Assembly (NCBI GenBank): GCA_034231615.1
Contig: CM067298.1
Coordinates: forward strand, 26,678,528 to 26,742,527
DNA: 64,000 bases
Reading direction: 5' to 3'
Source: Meghimatium bilineatum
Taxonomy: Eukaryota; Mollusca; Gastropoda; Stylommatophora; Philomycidae
How positions within the stretch are numbered: position 1 is the stretch's first letter; every line of letters begins with the position of its first letter. Both the position numbers and the translations under genes were made by a program. Of the stretch, positions 1-11,192 are shown one piece after another. The notes beneath the pieces were generated by a model. The model was not told the DNA's origin. It ran no database searches and saw nothing but the letters and a program-made list of their open reading frames with translations.

Positions 1-575
1 ATACTCGAAAGCCTGTAATCTTCTCTCCATGTCCGCAGTGAGTGTCCAACTCTCACAACCATACAACACAACAGAAAGCACCAGCGACTTATACAGTTTG
101 ATTTTCACTCCAACACTGATGTTGCTTTTCCAAATCACAGTTAGCCTTGACAAGGACGCTAAAGCCATCTCCAGCCATATTTTTAGTTCTGCTTTGCATT
201 TACCATCGCTGCATATACTGGATCCGAGGTATTTGAAGGTATTCACCTCCTCAAGCTTATGTCCATTCATCATGATATTAGTCTGGTTTTCTGTGTCTCT
301 GCTGTTTACCAAGATTTTGCTCTTATCTGTATTGATTTCCATTCCGTACTTGCTGGTAACTTTTTCCAACTTTGATGTTAATTCTTGAAATGATTGTTCT
401 GACCCAGCTATAAGATCAATATCATCAGCGAAACGCAAGTTGCAAATAGGGCGACCTCCGATCGATATAGACGTGTTGTAGTCATGTAATGTCTCTTGTA
501 TGATGTGCTATAAGTATATCTTAAAAAGTACTGGGGACATTATGCATCCCTGTCGAACTCCCACAGTTGTTTTGA
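1..575 (-). mobile_element. RTE-type LINE fragment (reverse transcriptase, C-terminal half)
   Basis: Reading the minus strand from 575 down, the translation gives RT motif VRQGCIMSPVLF, then LRFADDIDLIAGS (the FADD catalytic box typical of RTE-type LINEs), MEINTDKSKI, FKYLGSSI and LYGCESWTL. The element runs off the left window edge. Positions 1-152 are nearly identical to 53009-53160, another minus-strand copy. The frame is interrupted, so it is a dead fragment. Seen: the motifs. Inferred: clade. Confidence 0.85.
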
Positions 576-586
576 AGAACTCTCCA

Positions 587-722
587 ATGCATACAGATTA
601 TTGACAGCAACACTTCTACGCTGGTTTTCCATGCATACAGATTATTGATAGCAACACTTCTACGCTGGTTCTTAATGCATACAGATTATTGATAGCAACA
701 CTTCTACGCTAGTTCTCAATGC
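587..722. repeat. 44-bp tandem repeat, 3 units
   Basis: Units begin at 587, 631 and 675 with atgcatacagattattga and continue with a shared cagcaacacttctacgct block; a fourth start is cut off at 719. It lies at the 5' edge of the LINE fragment. Confidence 0.85.
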
Positions 723-735
723 ATACAGATAAGCG

Positions 736-1742
736 GGATGCAGTCTGGAGAATGAAATACATGGCGTACAGCCCGGTTGTGACACTTCGAATTCATCTCG
801 CCGCTTGTGTCCACAAAATACCTCATTGGTGACTCTTCATATCTAATATATGAAAGGTTTACCATAAGTGCTCGGCTGCATAATCAGTGGTTGACGAGAA
901 ACCACATCAATAGCGTCAACTACCGCACTTGCTCAGAAGCGATGGCGCAAATCTTCGACCGTCGCAGAGCATCAGCCCAGGCTCACATAAAGACCTTCCA
1001 ACATAATTATTTATGACCCTAGTCGTGACATTTTTTACTATTGTAGGAAATTCGGATGGTCACTATTTACATACTTGTTATACATTTACATGTGTGCGAG
1101 ATACGTTCACTCTATTTGACATGCCCTTTCTTTGACGAGTAATTTATTCTTGTTCGGTGTCTTTGCATTATGCATACATGCTAAATAAGTTGAATTTTGT
1201 AGGGCTGGTCGACTGGAGAATTGTCTCTCATTCGACTTGAACCTTTTATCACTAAATTATATGTTAGTGAGCTAGTTACTGAGTTTATACTATTCTCAAC
1301 TCTTTAGAAATACTCTCAGTTATTACTTTCAACTTCATCTGATCATCTGTATTTATATCTAACAATGAAACATAGTTATAAACTGGTCTTATGGCTTCAC
1401 CAATACGCTGCTGTATTTTGACACTTCTATAACCAGCAGTTTCATTTACCGTATTGTTCCATCTTGAGCGCTGTGTAAATGTACATTTTAGCTGATTAAG
1501 CATACGACATCACATATACATTTAACTTTGGCACACCAGTGATACAGTATCCTTGATTATGCATAGTATCCCTAGAAGTGAGTGTTCTAATGGTAGAGTA
1601 TCTTTGAGTACATGCACAGCTAATCTGGACATGTGTGTTTTAACGATAGATGTATCTTTACTAGTTTTTATAGATGTGTATTTTCTAATGATAGAAATTG
1701 TTGCCAACAACATAAACGTAATTCTATTTCTTTTTTTTTTAG
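736..1742. other. No recognised feature; probably intron of gene 1
   Basis: This stretch ends in a polypyrimidine run and AG at 1741-1742, a 3' splice site. I see no exon-1-like signal-peptide start followed by GTAAGT here, so exon 1 of gene 1 probably lies left of the window. Small ORFs here have no recognisable domains. Confidence 0.5.
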
Positions 1743-2191
1743 ATGTCCTGATATCTGATGTCTTGACTCACGGTCACGGCGGAGGTGGAGGGCACGGAGG
1801 AGGAGGGCACGGAGGAGGAGGGCACGGAGGTGGCGGGCACGGTGGGGGTCATGGTGGAGGACACGGTGGAGGTCATGGTGGTGGTCATGGAGGCGGCCAT
1901 GGTGGTGGAGGACACGGTGGAGGTCATGGTGGTGGAGGACACGGTGGAGGTCATGGTGGTGGAGGACACGGTGGAGGCCATGGAGGTGGGCACGGCGGCG
2001 GTGGACATGGTGGCGGTGGACATGGTGGCGGCCATGGTGGTGGTCATGGTGGCGGTCATGGGGGTGGTCACGGTGGAGGACATGGTGGTGGAGGACACGG
2101 TGGAGGTCATGGAGGTGGACACGGAGGTGGTGGTCATGGTGGCGGTCATGGGGGTGGTGGACACGGAGGGGGCCACGGACACCACGGTTAA
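1743..2191 (+). CDS. Gly/His secreted protein, gene 1 (exon 2, exon 1 not in window)
   Basis: Exon 2 follows a long T tract and AG at 1741-1742 and is read in phase 1, as in the paralogues. It starts with VLISDVLT, the hydrophobic second half of a signal peptide. The rest is glycine runs of 3-5 broken by single histidines, beginning HGHGGGGG and ending GGGHGHHG before TAA. The predicted mature chain after the T|H cut contains only Gly and His. If exon 1 is 34 nt, as in genes 2-4, the protein is 160 residues and the frame closes exactly. The junction codon would be TAT (Tyr), where the paralogues have TGT or TGC (Cys). Gly/His chains of this kind bind Zn, Cu or Ni in known jaw and beak proteins; a role here is inferred. 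I cannot exclude a pseudogene without exon 1. Confidence 0.72.
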
Positions 2192-2378
2192 TGCTTATAA
2201 ACTTAGTAAGCTTTCACGAATCACATTTAATTATAACCACAATGAGAATATCACATATTTCATAACACAAATACGATATGAACTTCAAAGGTATATACGT
2301 GTATGCATTTGCTTATTATTATTATCTGGTGTACAACATCTACCATCTACGTTTATTAGTGGTTGTCGTTGGTGATAC

Positions 2379-2384
2379 AATAAA
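2379..2384 (+). terminator. Polyadenylation signal of gene 1
   Basis: AATAAA lies 188 nt after the gene 1 stop. The start of the 3' UTR (ggttaatgcttataaa) matches that of gene 2 (ggttaaggcttataaa), which supports a shared transcript end. Confidence 0.6.
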
Positions 2385-2399
2385 GTCTTTCAACAATAA

Positions 2400-3170
2400 T
2401 GATTGAGTACGGCAGTGTAGTATCTATCTGACCAGTGTTCTAATCATGTCTTTGAGATGAGGCAACAAAACCAATATATATCATTGTAGATAGAATTCAT
2501 GCTGTGTTTGTTAAATTCTTTTGTTAAAACTGATTGTGTTGTTAACATATTTTCTGCGGATGTTTTAAATTTCCATATTTTTTACAAGGAACTGAGATCA
2601 CTGCACAAAGCACATTCCCATGTGATCTGCTTGTCATTCCGTCAGTGAGTTAACAGTATATGAACTCAGTCTTCGAATCAGTAGTTGATTGTGGGTTTTG
2701 ATTTTTCAGGAAGAACGGACTTACCCCCCCCCCCCCACAACTATTTAATCACTCTCATCTCTATCAATTTATGCCCATATAGATGTCTCAGCAACATCTT
2801 GATTGTTTTCTATAGTATTCGTGAGTCTGCTTTATTTCAAGTAATTATGTCCATTCTCATCGATCTGTCATACTTATAAATTTACCCGCCATTGAATAAT
2901 TGCCGAAATAGTATACGGCATGCTTCAAGACGTCACTACAAGCGAACATTAAACACAGTAGCTGTATCGGACCCAAAAAATCCGTTTATGTTTGATGTCA
3001 TTGCCTTCAATAACATCAGTAATTAGAATGACATCATCTATCTCTCTTTCTACTTATGTGCTACTTCTCAAATTCCTATACAGTAATAGGATGTAGTTTG
3101 AAGAACGACAGTCGCAGTGTCATCATTTATTGCACGTATTTAATATCTGCGCCTATCTACCAAACATATC
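2400..3170. other. Spacer, nothing recognised
   Basis: AT-rich sequence with a C14-like homopolymer near 2725. No coding or repeat signal that I can support. Confidence 0.5.
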
Positions 3171-3177
3171 TGACTTC

Positions 3178-3330
3178 AGCATGCATTTGTGGTCACTTTG
3201 ACTCTTTATAAAATGACAGTCAACTTCACCACCGAACCTCCGTAATCACTTTGTAAGATATTTATGACAGCTAACAGTGTTGCTATTCGTTGCTTCCCTT
3301 TCAAGTTCCGGCAGTACATAAAACATCATC
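3178..3330 (-). mobile_element. GAA-tailed SINE, 5'-part fragment (diverged)
   Basis: The reverse complement matches the 5' half of the long SINE at 46866-47150: gaaagggaagcaacgaatagcaac, then the zone of aaagagtcaaagtg before the end. Diverged and lacking the GAA tail. Confidence 0.55.
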
Positions 3331-3431
3331 TTTCATATGTTTAATTATAAGTACAGCTTACGTCTGTGAAAATATAGCAGCGTGTCAACGCTGTAAGAAT
3401 AAGTACGGCTTCCAACACTGTAATAAATAAA

Positions 3432-3625
3432 TACATCTTGTCAACGCTGTAGAAATAAATACATCTTGTCAACGCTGTAGAAATAAATACATCTTGTCAA
3501 CGCTGTAGAAATAAATACATCTTATCAACTCTGTAAGAAATAAATGCATCTTGTCAACTCTGTAAGAAATAAATACATCTTGTCAATAATGTAAGTAATA
3601 TTTACATATTGTCAAAGCTGTAATA
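3432..3625. repeat. 28-bp tandem repeat, about 7 units
   Basis: Unit aaatacatcttgtcaacgct plus gtagaaat; starts are spaced exactly 28 bp at 3433, 3461, 3489 and 3517, then become more diverged. Confidence 0.85.
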
Positions 3626-3844
3626 AATATTCTTCACAACAAATGGGCGAGGCAAAGCCCCGCAAAAAAAGGTCAAAGTTGATTATTGTGTCGTAGTGTA
3701 ATATACATGTAAGATTTGGATTCTTGCCCAAGTAAAGGGACACAACATCATGGTCAAACTAATAATGGAAGAAATTGTTGTTGTTAATAGAAAAGAAGGG
3801 CTGCCCAAGATGACGATGGACAAGGGACATTTCAGGGTGTTTCT

Positions 3845-4030
3845 TCTTTTTCTTCTGGAGTGATTCTTGAGTAATTCTCAAACTCTCGCGGGATCTCTTT
3901 TGCAGTTAGACAAGTGTCGTAATTGATTTCCAGCAGAATATAGTGAAGAGAGTGGTAATGCACTGTGTCGCAGTTCTATTTGCGCTAATGGCCAGATACC
4001 TCTTTCCTTTTGCGGGTCTGAGTGTTTCAA
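3845..4030 (-). mobile_element. GAA-tailed SINE, diverged copy
   Basis: Same order of blocks as the copy at 5341-5525: tail-proximal ctcaaactctcgcgggatct, gatttccagcag, then cactgtgtcgcagttctatt and a gccagatacct block. In reverse complement these are the 3' half of the SINE. Old copy. Confidence 0.6.
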
Positions 4031-5335
4031 GTCCGTAGATAAGTGATGAAAGGGTATGAGGTTTTAGGATGTTTAAATTCCGTCTTTAGGATATAAGAAC
4101 ATGGCTTTTATTACTATGAATTTAGCCATAAGGTGGGCAAATATATATCTCCACCATTTTATTTTGTTATTAAAAAGTTCATCAAATTTCTCATACAAAA
4201 TAGGGAATTAAACACGAAAATGGGCAAATGACTTCTGTTATTAAGCAAATTCCCCACCCCTTTACTTATCTACGACCCTGGAGTACTTAGATATGTTTAT
4301 ATTAGCATATATGAATATTGGCATTGGTGTTTCAACTCTACAAGAGTTGTGAAGAAACCCGAGCATCCATAAAAAAAACAAGACTACGTTCAAGCAAGAC
4401 TCTATCACATAAGACATTTCCACAGTTACTATAGGTTTTAGATGACTTTTTTGAACTATCTATTTGAATATATATTTTGATTCGAATACATATTTTTATT
4501 GGTTCGGGAGATTGTTCATAAACTTGGCAAACATGATATCTCTTCATGGATACAACTACCAGCTTGTGTTTCTTCTCATTCTATTTTCTTATATTTCACA
4601 ATAATTACAATTTGAAGTTGTGTAATCGACTAAGATCAATACAATGTCCACCCTTTGTCAATCAAATATCAAGACAATGTCAACCTGACTAATCGCAACT
4701 GATTTCAAAACAAACAGTATTTAGTCTTATCTCCTGAACCTAGTGCTAACACAGAAAATAAAATATAGCAAACCAAATATTATGTGAACTCACGAATCAC
4801 ACGCGAAGAAATAGAGATTGATCTATTCACTTTTACAAAACTCAATATCCCTCACAATAACATCTATAAACAAGTCTTCACAGACAATTTGTAATATAGG
4901 ACACACAAACATATACGACATGCTCTCAGACGACACCATAATGAACAATTTCTTGCTAAAAAAAATTATTGTTATACGCACTTGTCGTACTCACTGTTGT
5001 TGAAATCTGCAACAATTTTAGTTGTACTTACGCTGAAAATAGTAAACTTCAGTGATTTAAAAGCAGTTTTACAAGCCATATAATACCCTAAACAAGACAG
5101 ACTCACTCAAAACAACACACACATCATCTCACAATTATCTACTGAAACAATACTGTTACTACAATGTAAACTGGATCACCGAGGAAAGGGGAGTGGTAAC
5201 ACATACGCATTTCAGAAAGTAAGAGATTATCGCAAGCACATTTCAGTTTCATGAAAGCAAAGGTTATGCTAAAATAGTTCAAGTGACATAACTAAACGGA
5301 ACTTACAGACCTCAGGAAGACAACAATCTAAAAAC
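4030..5335. other. Spacer, nothing recognised
   Basis: AT-rich sequence with several short ORFs that have no motif, no repeat structure and no homology to the rest of the window. Confidence 0.5.
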
Positions 5336-5340
5336 TAATT

Positions 5341-5525
5341 AAATGCGTTCTTCTTCTTCTTCAGCGTTCATTCTCAATCTCCTGCTGGATCTCTCTTGTA
5401 GCAGGACCATGATCCATTCTAGATTTCCAGCAGGATGTAGTCCAGAGAATGGAAATGCATTGTGTCGCCGTTTTATATGCGCCAGTGGCCCGACACATCC
5501 GTCTTCGGCGGTAAATGCGTTCAAA
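5341..5525 (-). mobile_element. GAA-tailed SINE copy
   Basis: Read in reverse: gaagacggatgtgtcgggcc, then aacggcgacacaatgcattt, ctctggactacatcctgctg, gagatccagcaggagattga and a terminal (GAA)n. The (GAA)n tail at the 3' end marks it as a retroposon. At least nine related copies or fragments occur in this window on both strands. Confidence 0.75.
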
Positions 5526-5855
5526 TATTTAGACTGAACAAAACACTCTAACAGACAGGGACCCTGCATCATCATTAGTGATAATGTAGCCTGCATCTAC
5601 AAAACAACAAAGACATCAGAGCTTACACTACAGGATTATCTCCAATGCAAGGAAAACAAAGTGGACAAGGTGGATACTAAACATTGAATGTGTCACTTAT
5701 TACTGTACAACATTATTCTTTTCTGATGTTCTGATTCATCAATAAAAGATGTTCTCACATGCATGGAGTTATGAAAGGACTAGCAGATCGAGAAATCAAA
5801 CAACTGATAACCGACAACACAGACAATAATGATGTTATTAAAGTAACGTTAGCAT

Positions 5856-6101
5856 TTATTAATGCCGTAGGTGTGTGAGATGTTAGCGGTCTCACATTTC
5901 AGTGGCCCTTCAAGTGACGACGATAGCCATCTCCTCTTCCTCGCAGTCTTTACATCCAAAATGAATACGGTACCCATTTAAGGCTTGGTCGACCCGGGAG
6001 CCGTTGTGATATGAAAAACATTTCCGCCTCTACTATGGGAATGAACCCAGCACCACTCATATTCGAAGCCAGTGCGCTAACCACCGAACTACGTGGTTCC
6101 C
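5856..6101 (-). mobile_element. tRNA-derived SINE
   Basis: The reverse complement starts GGGAACCACGTAGTTCGG and contains an A-box-like TGGTTAGCGCACTGG and a B-box-like GGGTTCATTCCC at tRNA spacing. Next come a body (gcggaaatgtttttcat, tcgaccaagcc) and a 3' end, cggcattaataaatg. A second copy at 38215-38461 aligns along its whole length. The flanks share tgatgtt, a possible short target-site duplication. The tRNA of origin is not identified. Confidence 0.8.
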
Positions 6102-6475
6102 TGATGTTGTTATATACACAGTTGGTTCTCTCTGAGAGGGTCAAGATTGGGATGTGTTTTTTTCTGAAAATAAAAAAAAAGTAGTAATAGCTTAAAAGTA
6201 TGAAACGTATAGATAGTACAACAGCCAGTATCAGAATAGATAAATAATACAACAACATCCAATAACAGATTAGTCATTTCAGTTACATTTCAGTTACCTT
6301 TCAGTTACATATGCCATAAAATGGACCACAGAAACAGTAACAATAAAATCGTGTTTGGTTCCAGTTCTCCAAATGTTTGACGACATAAGTAAATATTCCA
6401 ACAACGCTGCAATCTATTTACTGTTAAAGAGCACATTTTTTGAAGTTACTTTATAACATATATTTACTTCTTCTG
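6102..6475. other. Spacer, nothing recognised
   Basis: AT-rich; contains a short direct repeat of tttcagttac near 6279-6308 and an A-rich run. No gene seen. Confidence 0.45.
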
Positions 6476-7195
6476 CGTTGGCTCTCTTACAACTACAACG
6501 AATAAATCGTGTGATTTCCGCCGGGTAGTGTGAAGTACGTTGTACTGCTAGTTCTGCAGTTGAACTGTGTTATTTGCACATATGTTGGCTCACTCTGTAG
6601 CCCGGACATCTGAGGCTCAACGCATCCGTCTCCGTCATACCACTAATTCGGGTAGTGGACTTCCCTAGTCTGTGATAGGATGCCTATCTGTCGACTGGCA
6701 CACAGGTGTGTAATGACTTTTCACCGAAACGATTGTCGTTCATGTCTATCTCGCATGAGGTGTTCTACCGTCAGTGAACTTGCCTCGTGTAAGTAGACGT
6801 TATGTGTCTGTGACCACCGGTACTGTACCTTTTATCATCCGCGAGCCTGGTTCCGGTTAAGGAAGAACTCGACAGAAGAGTTAGACCCAGACCCTTTCGG
6901 CTTCGTAGTCGAGATGTCGTTCACCGACATTGTGAACCCTTCGTTCAAGTGCAAGTCTCACCACGCGTTTGGGAGTAAGATGAACGATGTTCTCGAGATG
7001 AACGATTTTGTCCCATTTGTGCCTGAGCCCATCGGGTACTGAACCCTTTCTCTCAACGAGCATGTTTCCGGTATAGGAACGTCTCTCCAGACAATCTCCG
7101 ACAGTTATCTCTTGCGCTGCGAGAAGAGTGAGCAGCCATCCAACAACATGTCCAACGGCTAATCGGATCCATTTCACGGACATTTCGTTCTCTGA
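6476..7195 (-). mobile_element. Unclassified dispersed element, copy 1
   Basis: A GC-richer block that aligns with 27240-28110. Shared pieces in the same order include gatttccgccggg, aacttgcctcgtgtaa, gagcctggttcc, gaagaactc, accacgcgttt, gagcccatcgggtactgaac and ttccggtataggaa. Strand is taken from copy 2, whose (CAAA)n tail and target duplication define its direction. No transposase or RT motif is visible in any frame. The right edge is uncertain. Confidence 0.6.
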
Positions 7196-7474
7196 TAGAA
7201 GTCATACACCTTACTTAAATGGAGACATCTGTTGCAAAGAATGAAGATCCAAACCACATTTCATTAACATCATTTCATTGTTACAGACTGAAAGTTTCTT
7301 CATGACAAGGTTGAAACATTAATTCCGTAAAATAAAATGTTGGGACAAGTTTGAAATTTGTTATCCATTAGCACTGCAATAATGTTGCATTTATTTTCTT
7401 TGTGGAACAGTTTAACATACAACACATTCATTTCTTCAGATTTTGACCTGCTAACATAAAGGAGATTACGAACA

Positions 7475-9312
7475 TGGGGCACGACGTAGATGGAGAAGGG
7501 AGCATGATGTAGATGGAGAAGGTAACATGAAGTAGATGGAGAAGGGAGCATGATGTAGATGGAAAAGGTAACATGAAGTAGATGGAGAAGGTAACATGAA
7601 GTAGATGGAGAAGGTAACATGAAGTAGATGGAGAAGGTAGCATGATGTAGATGGAGAAGGTAACATGAAGTAGATGGAAAAGGTAGCATGATGTAGATGG
7701 AAAAGGTAACATGAAGTAGATGGAAAAGGTAGCATGAAGTAGATGGAAAAGGTAGCATGAAGTAGATGGAGAAGGTAGCATAACGTAGATGGAAAAGGTA
7801 GCATGAAGTAGATGGAAAAGGTAGCATGAAGTAGATGGAAAAGGTAACATGAAGTAGATGGAAAAGGTAGCATGAAGTAGATGGAAAAGGTAGCATGAAG
7901 TAGATGGAAAAGGTAGCATGAAGTAGATGGAGAAGGTAGCATAACGTAGATGGAAAAGGTAGCATGAAGTAGACGAAGAAGGTAGCATGAAGTAGATGGA
8001 AAAGGTAGCATGAAGTAGATGGAAAAGGTAGCATGAAGTAGATGGAAAAGGTAGCATGAAGTAGATGGAAAAGGTAACATGAAGCAGACGAAGAAGGTAG
8101 CATGAAGTAGATGGAGAAGGTAGCATGAAGTAGATGGAAAAGGTAGCATGAAGTAGATGGAGAAGGTAGCATAACGTAGATGGAAAAGGTAGCATGAAGT
8201 AGATGGAAAAGGTAGCATGAAGTAGATGGAAAAGGTAGCATGAAGTAGATGGAGAAGGTAGCATGAAGTAGATGGAAAAGGTAGCATGATGTAGATGGAA
8301 AAGGTAGCATGAAGTAGATGGAGAAGGTAGCATAACGTAGATGGAAAAGGTAGCATGAAGTAGACGAAGAAGGTAGCATGAAGTAGATGGAAAAGGTAGC
8401 ATGAAGTAGATGGAAAAGGTAGCATGAAGTAGATGGAAAAGGTAGCATGAAGTAGATGGAAAAGGTAACATGAAGCAGACGAAGAAGGTAGCATGAAGTA
8501 GATGGAGAAGGTAGCATGAAGTAGATGGAAAAGGTAGCATGAAGTAGATGGAGAAGGTAGCATAACGTAGATGGAAAAGGTAGCATGAAGTAGATGGAAA
8601 AGGTAGCATGAAGTAGATGGAAAAGGTAGCATGAAGTAGATGGAGAAGGTAGCATGAAGTAGATGGAAAAGGTAGCATGATGTAGATGGAAAAGGTAGCA
8701 TGAAGTAGATGGAGAAGGTAGCATAACGTAGATGGAAAAGGTAGCATGAAGTAGACGAAGAAGGTAGCATGAAGTAGATGGAAAAGGTAGCATGAAGTAG
8801 ATGGAAAAGGTAGCATGAAGTAGATGGAAAAGGTAGCATGAAGTAGATGGAAAAGGTAGCATGAAGTAGATGGAGAAGGTATCATGAAGTAGATGGAGAA
8901 GGTAGCATAACGTAGATGGAAAAGGTAGCATAACGTAGATGGAAAAGGTAGCATGAAGTAGATGGCGAAGGTAGCATGAAGTAGATGGAGAAGGTAGCAT
9001 AACGTAGATGGAAAAGGTAGCATGAAGTAGATGGAGAAGGTAGCATGAAGTAGATGGAGAAGGTAGCATAACGTAGATGGAAAAGGTAGCATGAAGTAGA
9101 TGGAGAAGGTAGCATGAAGTAGATGGAGAAGGTAGCATAACGTAGATGGAAAAGGTAACATGAAGTAGACGAAGAAGGTAGCATGAAGTAGATGGAAAAG
9201 GTAACATGAAGCAGACGAAGAAGGTAGCATGAAGTAGATGGAAAAGGTAACATGAAGCAGACGAAGAAGGTAGCATGAAGTAGATGGAAAAGGTAGCATG
9301 ATGTAGATGGAG
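7475..9312. repeat. Large 23-bp minisatellite (about 80 units)
   Basis: Unit ggtagcatgaagtagatgg plus aaaa or agaa, with recurrent variants (ggtaacatg, gtagcataacg, gtagacgaag). Higher-order blocks of several hundred bp repeat, for example around 7890-8230 and 8230-8570. Three units are 69 bp, and no stop occurs in several minus-strand frames, so very long ORFs appear (the longest, 696 codons, over 7300-9390). These are artefacts of the repeat. Confidence 0.95.
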
Positions 9313-10275
9313 ATCATACACACTATCCCCATACCTGTTCAACATGTACGCAGAAAATATAATGAGGAATTTGAGAGAAGACATACACAACGCTGACTAC
9401 CACGTTTAAAACATCGGTGGATCGAAATCCCTGAACTACGCTAAAATCCCTGAACTACGCTAAAATCCCTGAACTACGCTACGCAGACGACATAGTGCTT
9501 CTTTCAAATGATATAAACTGATTGAACACCTAATCAAGAACACAAAGAAATATAGCGAATTAAAAAACTTGTATTTAAAACACGCAAACAACAAAAACCA
9601 TTTCAATAGATGTAACAACACACCAACCAAACATCAGAATAGATAATACCTATGGATACCTATGCATGTATGGATAAAGCCGAATACTTAGGAGCAAATA
9701 ACAGTGCAGGAATCTGCATGGCAGAAATAAGGAAAAGATTGGCAATGGCATATTGTAAAATAACACGGTTGGAAAAACATATAGAAAAACAACAAAATAG
9801 AACCGAAATTGCTAATGTTACGAACTTTTATGTTTCCGGTTTCAACATACGCCTATAAAACATGTACCCTAAATATAACAGCGACGAAGAAGATCAACGC
9901 CTCCGAGCTGAAATGCTACAGAAATATACTTAGAATATCATGGAAGGAAAAAAAAGAGAACCTCAGATATCATAAACACATTGACGATTCCAGAGTGTTG
10001 GTTACTAATCACAAAAGCAAAAGGAAAACTGCACCTGTTTGGTTATTGGAAGAGACACAACTGTTTAGAACGACAAATAACGGAGGGCAGAGTACCTTGG
10101 AGGACGGGGGGAGAAAGGGCAAACCAAGAAGACGGCAGACTGACGACCTTAAAGATAACATGAATACGTCGTTGGAAAATGCAAGCCGCATCGCCCAAGA
10201 CAGAGAGGGTTTCAGGGAGTGCATTGGGAAGACAACGTTCTGGAGAGAATACGTCACATGACATGACATATCTTA
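9313..10275 (+). mobile_element. RTE-like LINE 3' fragment
   Basis: Broken frames give LSPYLFNMYAENIMRN, then YADDIVLLSND (the RT catalytic box), then LKCYRNILRISWKEK and a C-terminal GRKGKPRRRQTDDLKDNM block, the order found at the end of RTE-like ORFs. The left edge falls exactly where the 23-bp minisatellite ends. A small triplication of aaaatccctgaactacgct at 9429-9480 sits just before the catalytic box. Frames are interrupted. Confidence 0.75.
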
Positions 10276-10439
10276 AAATGAACCAGGGAATGAACTTTTA
10301 GTTCAGGGTGAAATGAATAAAGTGACTTTCTCTTGTTTCCAGCAATGTCGCAGGAGGCGGCTACGGAAATTGGAGGGATACTCTGACGACATGTCACTTG
10401 GTGAAAAAAGTATTATCACTACATGTCTTCTCTCAGTTT

Positions 10440-10860
10440 CTTACTTGTCTTATCTGTCTTACTTATTCACCCTCTGTCTTACTTAATTACCCGCTGACTT
10501 ACTTATTCATCCGCTGTCTAACTGATTCACCCGCTCACTTACGGGTTTGTACAGGAGTGCATTAGGCTAAGGGAGTCAACCCTTACAGAGAGTCCTGTCA
10601 ACCCCTACATTTGGCTTGTTGTTTAGCAAGGGATTGCCTCATATCAATGGTGTAAACCCTATCAAAAATACGGAAATGAGACACTAAGACTGACAATGAT
10701 GTAAACCCTAGAAAATTCCGAAAGTGAGACCCAAAGACATTCAATGATGTAAACCCTAGCAAAAATCCGAAATTGAGAATGTAAGACAGTCAATGGTGTA
10801 AACTCTAGCAAGAATCCGAAAGTGATACCCTAAGACAGTCGATGATGTATTAAACTTTCT
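10440..10860. repeat. Two short diverged tandem repeats
   Basis: At 10440-10545 a ~20-bp unit built on cttacttattcacccgctg; at 10630-10850 a ~55-bp unit with aatgatgtaaaccctagcaa and aatccgaaagtgagaccc, about four copies. Both diverged. Confidence 0.7.
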
Positions 10861-11192
10861 TCTGACATCTCCTGCAGTTCTGCTTGTTTTTTTAAATGTA
10901 TTGGCCTTTTCCTTTTTCTTGGAACTAACATCGGCACAGCCGAGAGAGGGATAGTGTAAATGTGCAAGGCACTGTCCCCATAGCACCTGCCAAAGAAAGC
11001 AATCATGTGTGAAATCTGATGACAATATATCCTGCAACTCGTGTGAACGCCTCCTCAGTATTCATTTGAAAATTTACACGCCTGGATTCTGATTGGCTGT
11101 AAAGGCGAATAAGGGCATCGTATACGAATGTATAGAACAGATTGACTCCTGTCATCAAAGGCTATACAAATGACTTTTACTGCGAAAATAGC
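10861..11192. other. Spacer, nothing recognised
   Basis: No motif-bearing ORF or repeat; ends at the target-site duplication of LINE copy A. Confidence 0.5.

Noticed and set aside
1739-2375. Long ORFs on the opposite strand and other frames of the Gly/His exons (Ser/Thr/Met-rich or Arg/Trp-rich)
   Set aside because: GGN and CAY codons give stop-free complements and shifted frames; only the Gly/His frame continues the spliced signal peptide and shares the HHG end among paralogues.
7300-9390. 696-, 634- and 457-codon ORFs of Leu/Phe/Tyr/Ser repeats
   Set aside because: They are readings of a 23-bp minisatellite in several frames; no start context, splice site or unit-level coding constraint is visible.
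10315-10380. Acceptor-like cttgtttccag followed by NVAGGGYGNW as another family exon
   Set aside because: No continuation of a leader, no His repeat, and the frame runs into low-complexity sequence; it follows LINE 3' sequence.
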